Source: Nemertoderma westbladi (lineage: Eukaryota; Xenacoelomorpha; Nemertodermatida; Nemertodermatidae). Taken from it: DNA of 26,530 bases. The translations under genes and the position numbers were made by a program. Positions 19,962 through 26,530 of the stretch are shown piece by piece. Location of the stretch: contig JAUCBJ010004587.1 of assembly GCA_032718475.1 (NCBI GenBank), forward strand, positions 1-26,530. The letters run 5' to 3'. Numbering within the stretch: the first letter of the stretch is position 1; each line of letters begins with the position of its first letter. The notes beneath the pieces were generated by a model. The model saw only the letters and a list, made by a program, of their open reading frames with translations, made no database searches and had not been told where the DNA came from.

Positions 19962-20515
19962 CTACAACTTCTTATTGCCCATGACTTTTGCCAGACTATC
20001 CGCATCTTCAAGGCCAGTGTCCTTTAAAATGCGTCTCAAGAAAGTCATGGGCTGTCTACAATGCATATTTCCTCCATGGGGCTGCCAAAGCACAAGATTA
20101 TGCACAGGCTGGTCCTCAAGGCGAAAGCAATGTCCTGCAAAGTGGAGGCGACTTTGTTCTAGTGTCAAGCTTGGGGAACCAATGAGACACCTCCAATGTT
20201 ATATAGTGTATGGTTGGAGATGTGTGCATTATACTTGACAGACTCCCATAGAGGAGCACTGGGACTACTGCTGCTCTAAATAATCGAACCTTAAGTTTCC
20301 GATGAATTATGTGTAACTTCCAAATCCTGGAAAGCCCATTCAAGGCTAGCCATGCCTTTTCCTGACGTATTCGAAGGTCCTCACCTGACTTCCGGATCCA
20401 TGATCCGAGGTAACAGAAGTCGTCCACATGCTGAAGCATACCATCCTTTGAGATTGAGCTTATGCTCATCCGATGAGAGACACTGGACTTGAAAAAATAC
20501 GAACTAATGAAATGT
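19962..20515 (-). pseudogene. LINE fragment, RT end to C-terminus (copy 2)
   Basis: Read from 20515 down, the minus strand gives a connection segment with VDDFCYLGSWIRKSGEDLRI, EKAWLALNGLSRIWK, VRLFRAAVVPVLLYGS. It then passes through an apparent internal deletion into VSHWFPKL. After a frameshift near 20165 it continues LEQSRLHFAGHCFRLEDQPV, HNLVLWQP, MTFLRRILKDTGLEDADSLA, ending KVMGNKKL and a stop. The order is that of the end of an RTE-like LINE polyprotein. The YGSETWTL...RAALN block present in the main copy is missing. The upstream catalytic motifs are absent, so this is a 5'-truncated relic. Confidence 0.85.
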
Positions 20516-20519
20516 GTGG

Positions 20520-21085
20520 ATGACCGTGAGATCTGGGGCTCTTTGTAGCTGCTACTAGGTCTGCTCTCTAGAGTAGTGCTGTCTAGGTCTGCTGACACTG
20601 CACATTAATGCAAGACGATCATTATTATCACCATCAATCAGTAAAATAATTAATAGTTTTATATACAAATATACTATTGAACGCATAATATTGGGGGACT
20701 TTACGAACCATACTCTCTCATGCAATGTATATCTGTATTATATTTATTGTTATACTCTACCGACCGTGTCCCCAGCACTTTACTTGGCTTTAATGCACAT
20801 TATTATAGTATACTGTACTGTATCTCTGCTAACTTCGACTTTTATTTGCGTGTAGCGCTAATAATGGCCTAATCAATAACGAAACAAATCTAACCTCGGG
20901 TTAACCACATGTTAGTTAGTAACCGCAAGTAAAGATAAAGTGACATTGGCAAGTTCTCCTTAACCAACAATGTACGATATTGATTTTTTTGAAAATAATT
21001 ATATTATTGATGTTTTGTATTGATTTATAAATATTGCAATTGCCTATGAATTCTATGCTGTGCATATAATGATACAACGCATGAT
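20520..21085. other. Unique sequence
   Basis: No gene recognised. The open frame continuing upstream to 20598 has no LINE-like sequence beyond about 20515. Confidence 0.5.
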
Positions 21086-21099
21086 CACCTATTGTGTAT

Positions 21100-21119
21100 G
21101 TCACACAATAATGTGTGAC
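21100..21119. repeat. Perfect hairpin GTCACACA-ATAA-TGTGTGAC
   Basis: 8-bp perfect stem with a 4-base loop. No U tract follows and no gene ends here, so it is not a terminator. Confidence 0.8.
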
Positions 21120-21244
21120 GGGGTGATGCTGGTACACTTTGTTTGTCTGATTCGGTAAAATTAGAATTGTAAATAAATTTTCGAAGTGATTGCCACACTT
21201 GACAGGTATGAAGACACCCAGTGCTACCTGTATAGAATTTGTGA

Positions 21245-21282
21245 TGCACAGCACACATGCACTGCACACATGCACTGCACAC
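21245..21282 (+). repeat. 13-bp tandem repeat (ACACATGCACTGC)
   Basis: About 2.7 copies in a CA-rich stretch. Confidence 0.85.
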
Positions 21283-21408
21283 ACTTTAGCCAATTATTAT
21301 TAACCAGTAGTCACGTGTTTATGGCGGTGCTCCCAGTGGTTAATTACTGTATCTACAAGTACACGGTTCGCACTTTGTTTCAATAACTTTTTCTCCCTTT
21401 GAAACTTT

Positions 21409-21421
21409 ACTACTACTACTA
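21409..21421 (-). repeat. (TAG)4 at the LINE 3' end
   Basis: The LINE stop codon is itself the first TAG of a short TAG run (CTACTACTACTA on the plus strand) followed by TAAAG. RTE-type LINEs commonly have very short 3' untranslated regions ending in simple repeats, so this probably marks the element's 3' end. Confidence 0.6.
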
Positions 21422-23076
21422 AGTCGAGCGAACTCGGACAGTGGAAATGAGATCCTTCCAGGATTCCCGATTCTCCATAGTTGTCGAAATTTCGTTTCTC
21501 CCAAGTTCAGTATCCCTTTCAAGTTGATCTATATATTTATGGCCGGTCGTCCACGACTACGCTTTCCATGAGTTGGTTGCCAGAAAAGTAGATCTGGTAT
21601 GACCTCGTCTTTACTTCGCCAGCAGTGCCCACTGAATCTTAATCTGCGTTCACGGAGGGTGGTTGATACAGGTGGTATTGTACCATAAAGCTCGGCGTTT
21701 GTCATGTGTTGTCTCCAGCTGATGTTTAGGGCTGCCCTTAGTAGTCTTGTGTAGCAACCATCAATTCGTTGTTCAAGTGATTTAGTCAGTGTCCATGTCT
21801 CACCCCCGTATAAAAATACACTTTCCACTGTGGCTCGAAAGAACTTAGTCTTCAGGTGCCTGGAGAGATCTGATTTCCAGATGGTATCCATTTTTGATAG
21901 AGCTACCCAAGCCTTTGTTTTCCTAACTTCTATGTCCTTTTTGCTACTCTCTATCCAGATGATCCTAGGTACTGGAAGTCGTCAACCTTCCTTAGTTTGT
22001 CAAGCTTCCATCAACATTAAAAGTCATGAATTCGGCCTTGGTAGCATTTATATGCAATCCAACCTCCTTAGCAGCCCTCTCCACTTTATTCAGTAGAAAC
22101 TGTGCATCTGCTAGCGTATTAGAGAGCAGGGCGATGTCATCCGTGAAGTCGGTGTCTGTGACTGTAGTTGCCGGATATCTACTACTTCTGCGTTCTTGAA
22201 GTTTGAATCCCAGATCTTCACCCTTTGTGGCCGTCCTCATTGCGTAATTCAGTACAATTACAAATAGTAATGGTGCTAATGTGTACGCCAGCCAGGATTG
22301 AGAAAACTGAGTTTCACCATCTGGTGAGAGTACCTGGGCTTCTGTGTCACAATATACCAATCCAATGTCAGCAACGATTACTTCTGGTATTCCATAAGCT
22401 CTTAGGATTTCAAGCATTTTACCTCTATGGATGGAGTCGAATGCCTTCTTGAAGTCCCAAAAGTCATGACTGCGGGGAGATTCTTTGACTTAATTCCTTC
22501 AATCAGTCTTCGTAGTGTAAGTATCTGAGCTATTGTTGATCTACTTGGTCGAAATCCGTTTTGGCTCTTACGCAGTAGTTTCTCTATGTGAGGCCTAATC
22601 CTATATAGAATCATTTTATTGTATATTTTGGCAGCTACCACAAGCAGACAGATCTCACGATATACCGAGGTCTCCTTTCTTGGGGAGAGGCTTTAGTTGA
22701 CCTTTAGTCCAAATTGGTGGTGGCTTTTCCCCTTTTAACATCCGGTTGCAAACATTCGATAATGGTCTGTTTAGCACTCCGGTTTTCCATACCTCCGCTG
22801 GAATTTCATCTAATCCACTCGCTTTATTATTGGACTTGCTTTTAATGCTTCTTTGGAGTTCGGCAGGTGTGAAGTCCCCTGTCTCTATAGGTAGTGTCTT
22901 GTCATATATTTTCCTTGTAGGGCTGACCTCGATGTTTGGTGGCTGCCCAAGCAAGTTGCTGAAGTGATCTTTCCACTTCCCCACACGTTCTTCGGGACTA
23001 TCAGCTTTGAGACGCCCCTTTGCCCAACTTTTCCGACCAGATGCTTCATTCACAGTTTGCCAGGTAAGTCTTGGTT
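21409..23076 (-). pseudogene. RTE-like LINE, RT and C-terminal part (broken)
   Basis: Downstream half of the main LINE copy. In reading order: VNEASGRK then WKDHFSNLLGQPP (linker), NNKASGLDEIPAEVWKTG and KPLPKKGDLG (start of RT), VAAKIYNKMILYRIRPHIEK and QNGFRPSRSTIAQILTLRRL, DFKKAFDSIHRGKMLEIL (motif A with its Asp), LSPDGETQFSQ followed by a shortened TLAPLLF (the usual GVLQGD of motif B is missing), TDFTDDIALLS (motif C; FTDD where FADD is usual), VDDFQYLGS, WIESSKKDIEVRKTKAW, LYGGETWTL, RAALNISWRQ, LRFSGHCW, RSRGRPA, YIDQLERDTELG, MENRESWKDL. Frameshifts are evident near 22666, 22458, 22010, 21957 and 21532. The stop is at 21419-21421, followed at once by a (TAG)n run. The enzyme would have reverse-transcribed the element's own RNA, but this copy cannot encode it. 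Confidence 0.93.
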
Positions 23077-23590
23077 GTGGGGCGAGCCACGAAGTTGGCG
23101 GAGCCTTAGCGAATTGACACTGTTAGGGGGTGGGTCAATTTATGCAAATAGTTGTCGTCGTCGTCGTCGTCGTCGTTGTCGTCGTCGTCGTTGTCGTCGT
23201 CGTCGTTGTCGTCGTCGTTACGATTTTGACATGCTAATAACTTTGTCGGATTTAAAGCTGCCAAGTTGAAAATTTGTAGGTATCAATATGAGCAAAAGTT
23301 GAGATTTTTGAGAGACTTTCAGACACCATCAGTGCAATGGTCTCCCGCTAGAGGGCCACATGTCTAAACATTAAATGCCCTCCCATTTCTTTGCTTTTAA
23401 TCCGTTTAAGCTGAAACTTGGCAGATATGTATTAGACCATTAGCTGTGACTTTCAAAGGAGGCGAATCCATCTGCAGTTCTCCAGTCTGCCGCTAGAGGG
23501 CCAACGTGACTATTTGCATAAATTGACCTACCCCCTAACAGTGTCAATTCGCTAAGGCTCTGCCAACTTCGTGCTGCGCGAAGTCCCCAC
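23077..23590 (+). mobile_element. GTGGGG-end element, copy C (514 bp), inside the LINE
   Basis: The inverted ends are about 75-80 bp long (23077-23151 and 23510-23590). The inner part, from CACGAAGTTGGC through GAGCCTTAGCGAATTGACAC and TGTTAGGGGGT to TTTATGCAAATAG, is almost identical. The outer tips differ: GTGGGGCGAGC on the left, GTGGGGACTTCGCGCAG on the right read inward. Inside is a GTCGTC/GTCGTT run, then GCTAATAACTTTG and a duplicated CCGCTAGAGGGCCA phrase. No transposase is encoded. The LINE endonuclease frame runs out in a stop inside the element. Both flanks carry TT, consistent with a 2-bp target duplication. Confidence 0.9.
23150..23219 (+). repeat. GTC/GTT trinucleotide microsatellite
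   Basis: Runs of GTC interrupted by GTT at regular intervals (about every 15-18 bp), inside copy C directly after its left inverted repeat. Confidence 0.95.
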
Positions 23591-24610
23591 TTCGTGTTGT
23601 TGTATGTGAGCCGTTGTAATTGCTTCAATTTTATCCTGTATGTACTTTTCCTGGCTTATGTTGTAGGCCAATTTAAGATCATCCTTAGCTTTCTCAACCT
23701 TGTTAATGTTTTCGGTTGTTGGTTGTTCGGTTTTTACTTCGTAGGCTATCTTAAGATCTTCTCTCTTACAAGTAACCTCAGAGTTTTGCCATGGCACATG
23801 CTGGGGGATTTGCCTCTTAGCTGATTCCTTGTGGGCTGTTATTATATTCTGGTATATTGAATTGGTGGACTGGTCTTCATCCATTGACTGAAGTGCTTCA
23901 AAGCGGTTTTGAACTTCTACTGTGTAAGCATCCTTTACTGCAATGTCAGTTCTGAGTTTCTCCCAGTCATAGTTGATTTGCTTGCTTGTCCTGGGTTTGC
24001 TGGCTCTCAAACTGAGTCTGACCTCTGCAGTCACAATTCTGTGGTCCGAACCAATTAGGTTAAACGAGCTGTATGCCTCGCAGTTGATCATGCTGTTTCT
24101 CAACTTTTTGTTTATAAGGATGTAATCCAGTTGTGCTTTGGTTCCATTAGGGTATTGAAAGGTCCATAGCTTCCCCTTACTCTTTTCGAATGTGGTGTTT
24201 GTTGGTATCAATTCACATTCTTCCATTAGGTCTAAAAGTAAGTACCCATTTCTATTCGAACTGGTGTCATATGTGTAACCCTTGATGTCTTCTGGGCTAA
24301 TTTGAGCATTCAGGTCACCAGCAATGACTTTAACATTGTGTTTCGGAATGTCCTTTATAAGTCCAGTCAGATCTTCATAAAACTTGACTGCTTGTTCTGG
24401 CTCTGAGGCATTGGTTGGACTGTAGCAACATATTACTGTTGTCTTGGGATTCTCCTCAAATGTTGCTATCATAACCCTGGAATTTATAGATTCGATGTTG
24501 TTTAGGGTCTTAAGTGCAAATGGACTTAGCAGAATTCCTACTCCTCCAATTGAAACTTTATTTTTGTAAAATTTCCTGGCAACACCTTGGAACTCCTCCC
24601 GCTGATTGGC
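23591..24610 (-). pseudogene. RTE-like LINE, endonuclease part (5'-truncated)
   Basis: Upstream half of the main LINE. From about 24590 the minus strand reads EEFQGVARKFYKNKVSIGGV then GILLSPFA, and continues in frame through MIATFEENPKTTVICCYSPT (from 24472), VIAGDLNAQI (near 24320), LWTFQYPNGTKAQLDYILIN and LIGSDHRIVTAEVRLSL. GDLNA, LDYIL and SDHR are the later signature motifs of an APE-like endonuclease; the SDH histidine is catalytic in the family. About the first 100 residues, including the N-terminal catalytic motifs, are missing, so the copy is 5'-truncated near 24600. A long charged linker (DWEKLRTDIAV to NISQEKYIQDKIEAI) follows before copy C interrupts it. Within this half the frame is intact, suggesting moderate age. 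Confidence 0.92.
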
Positions 24611-24627
24611 TGAACATAACTAATATT

Positions 24628-24722
24628 GGACGATCCAAGTGTTGGACGGATCCAATTGTTGTTGTTGGGTGGATCCAATTGTTGTTGTTGGGCGGATCCA
24701 ATTGTTGTTGGATGTTGTTAGT
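24628..24722. repeat. 23-bp minisatellite at the LINE 5' junction
   Basis: ggatccaattgttgttgttg followed by GGT or GGC starts at 24648, 24671 and 24694, with a decayed copy before (GGACGATCCAAGTGTT) and after. It lies directly outside the truncated 5' end of the LINE. Confidence 0.92.
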
Positions 24723-25368
24723 CCTTATTTCTCCTACGTGTGGGTGTGTTTGTTTGAGTGTTTGTTTGTACACACAACTTCTTGCATTTTTAATGTTGAT
24801 GGAATTGGATGAAACTTTTATGATCTAGTTGTGTATGCAGGGTTTTGGTTGCGAAGTTGCCTAGCAACAGTGAAAATAATTCTAGAATGACCGATCATAA
24901 TCGTAGAATTCACTCTATCAAAATTATGTCGACACCCCATTGGGAGCATTTATTGGACCTGCTTTCTGCAAAATTTCGCTTTATTTCATTCTTATTTGTG
25001 GGAGAAGATAGTTTCCTACAAACAGTGTTTGTTTTACATACAAAATTGTGTAGAATTGTACAAGAGATGGTTCTTTGACCAATGTTTCGTTTTTCGTTAT
25101 TAGGCTGCCCTGCATAGGAGTGTAATTTATTTCAACAATATTGATAGCAATGGATACGTCCATTATTGCCAGCTCTCGGCTGGGAAACTTGTTAAACTCA
25201 GTCAACTGATCACAGATTAAATTTAACTCACTTTGTCTTGTGGCGTCTCAGTTGTTTAATTTTTTTTTACATGTTTAAACTCTCTCTGCGTATTTAGTTT
25301 TTTCTATTTTTTTTATTTTTATTTTTTGTTTTATTATTATTCCCATCCTACTAATAATTAGTTACAAT
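24723..25368. other. Unique AT-rich sequence
   Basis: Short open frames on both strands (75-77 codons) match nothing I know. Oligo-T runs occur at 25260-25330. No supported feature. Confidence 0.5.
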
Positions 25369-25370
25369 GC

Positions 25371-25429
25371 GGGGGGGGGGGGGGGGGACTTTTGATTGCT
25401 TCGAAAGGCCACCACCCCCCCCCCCCCCC
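25371..25429. repeat. G17 run and C15 run, 27 bases apart
   Basis: G17 at 25371-25387 and C15 at 25415-25429 enclose ACTTTTGATTGC and on to CACCA (27 bases). The two runs are complementary and could pair as a hairpin. Confidence 0.9.
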
Positions 25430-26010
25430 ACCCCACATCTGTAGATACAATAATTAATTCGCCGAAATGTGAATTGCGCCAACCCTCCTGTCTCTGAAGG
25501 AGACCCATCAATCATTATTACTAATCTTTAATCCAAAATTTATTTCTCAAAGCGGAACTACTTCAATTACGAGGAGACTAACCTTAGAGACATATTGATT
25601 TTAAATAGATTAATAATGAAATAATATTTAATTAAATCTCATGACCTTATTTCCGTATTCTCTTACCTCCATTCTTAGCAGTTTTGGAAAACTGCTACTA
25701 AGTTAAAGTTGAAGAGTTACTCCTATAGAGAACGTTTACTTAATAAATTTCATAAATTCATTAGTCGTCCCTCCCTGCTGTGATTAACCCTGCATTACTC
25801 CCAGACATCTAACAACCAACATATCGAATCGACACGTACAGTATATTAAATCAGGACGCTATTAGTCACTACAACATTGCCATATTATACTGTATGATGT
25901 CAACAGATGTTTGGTATTGACCGCTTATACAGCAGGCGCCTAGTTAAATTATTAGTGCTGATATATTAATGAAAGTTAGGACTATTATTTGATAAAACAA
26001 AAGTAACCGC
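25430..26010. other. Unique AT-rich sequence
   Basis: No gene or structure recognised. Confidence 0.5.
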
Positions 26011-26018
26011 TTTTTTCC

Positions 26019-26180
26019 CTCATTTTCAATTTAGCGAAATTCAGCTATTCTGACCAAGTGGTCGAGTTTTACAAGAGTTGACAGGTTTTTAGCACCAGCG
26101 AAGCGAGTATTAAAATGCCAACGAGTGGAAAATTCAACACACGAGGGCAGAATAACTGAATTTCGCTAAAGAAAATGAGT
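26019..26180. mobile_element. Small TIR element (~160-190 bp)
   Basis: CTCATTTTCAATTTAGCGAA then ATTCAGCTATTCTG (26019-26052) is inverted at 26148-26180 with few mismatches. Weaker pairing extends outward (TTTTTTCC against GGAAAATAA). Between them lie AGCACCAGCGAAGCGAGTAT and CCAACGAGTGG, with no open frame. I read it as a short non-autonomous inverted-repeat element. Confidence 0.75.
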
Positions 26181-26184
26181 GGAA

Positions 26185-26510
26185 AATAATGTTTTCCGTT
26201 ACGTTGTTAAATCGAATATATTGTTTTATTTGACAAAATATCACCAGCGTTATCATAGCTTACGACGATAATACGGTTACCCACGCTATCATATAGATAT
26301 CCTAAGATATAAGATCCTTACTCAATCAAATTTTCGAGCGCGTGCAGATCGTCAATATTTAGGCCTACCACAACTACCGGTAGTGCTAACAGCCATTCTG
26401 TAGGATCTGTGGATGATGAGACAGGTCTATCCACTCTGTTGCACGACGATTTTGTTGACAAGCCGGCACAGCATTCTTAAAAATGCAGCTGCAATGCAGC
26501 ATGCCGATCC
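26185..26510. other. Unique sequence at window end
   Basis: No gene recognised. A short plus-strand frame (SVDDETGLSTLLHDDFVDKP) ends at 26480, but I cannot assign it to a family. Confidence 0.4.
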
Positions 26511-26526
26511 TAGTAGTAGTAGTAGT
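26511..26526 (+). repeat. (TAG)5 microsatellite at window edge
   Basis: Five TAG units plus T. A TAG run also ends the LINE at 21409-21421, so this could be the tail of another retroelement fragment, here in plus orientation. Confidence 0.85.
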
Positions 26527-26530
26527 CTAT

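Noticed and set aside
19924-20238. Plus-strand frame of 104 codons
   Set aside because: Shadow of the minus-strand LINE fragment (copy 2), which has clear family motifs.
21100-21119. Hairpin as a transcription terminator
   Set aside because: No T tract follows and no gene ends nearby, and intrinsic terminators are not expected in this setting.
20916-21293. 125-codon minus-strand frame with Cys/His residues
   Set aside because: It matches no known family, overlaps a CA-rich tandem repeat and a hairpin, and a second overlapping frame is equally open.
22964-23269. Plus-strand frame with an arginine-rich stretch
   Set aside because: The Arg run is the GTC/GTT microsatellite of copy C read in another frame, and the rest is antisense to the LINE.

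Overview
The window looks like repeat-rich, gene-poor nuclear DNA from a eukaryote, most probably an invertebrate animal. The evidence is AT-rich unique sequence, no prokaryote-style gene packing, a decayed RTE-type non-LTR retrotransposon (LINE), several short inverted-repeat elements and four separate minisatellite arrays. I cannot name the species. No complete host gene, rRNA gene or canonical tRNA gene was recognised. The long open frames at about 0-1.8, 10.8-14.3 and 14.7-17.2 kb are products of stop-poor tandem repeats, not genes.

Layout. 1-1650: a minisatellite of about 30 bp. 1650-4100: AT-rich sequence with a 70-bp repeat trio, the left end of a GTGGGG-terminal element (copy A) and a diverged direct duplication. 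4346-5231: an 884-bp foldback with arms of about 400 bp. 5865-6160: two tRNA-like promoter regions facing each other. 6559-6922: a short terminal-inverted-repeat (TIR) element whose end motif is reiterated inside it. 7203-7607: a cluster of GGCGGCAC palindromes. 8-10.6 kb: AT-rich DNA with one weak exon candidate and a strong hairpin. 10641-14484: a 63-bp minisatellite with a 194-bp higher-order unit. 14780-17198: a C-rich minisatellite of 36/38 bp. 17611-17847: a 40-bp array.

18.2-24.6 kb is a graveyard of LINE pieces, mostly on the minus strand. The best copy (about 24.59-21.41 kb) carries the rear part of an apurinic endonuclease-like domain, a reverse transcriptase and the C-terminal region. 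It is truncated at its 5' end, carries at least five frameshifts, and is split by a 514-bp inverted-repeat element (copy C). A relative (copy B) lies at 18485-18769. The last 2 kb holds G/C homopolymers, a small TIR element (26019-26180) and a (TAG)5 run at the edge.

How the parts relate. Nothing here forms a pathway. The LINE remnants could once have supplied reverse transcriptase. The short TIR elements have no transposase and would have depended on enzymes encoded elsewhere. The most interesting candidates are the GTGGGG element family, which carries a GTCGTT/GTCGTC microsatellite at a fixed internal place, and the 6.56-6.92 kb element with iterated end motifs.
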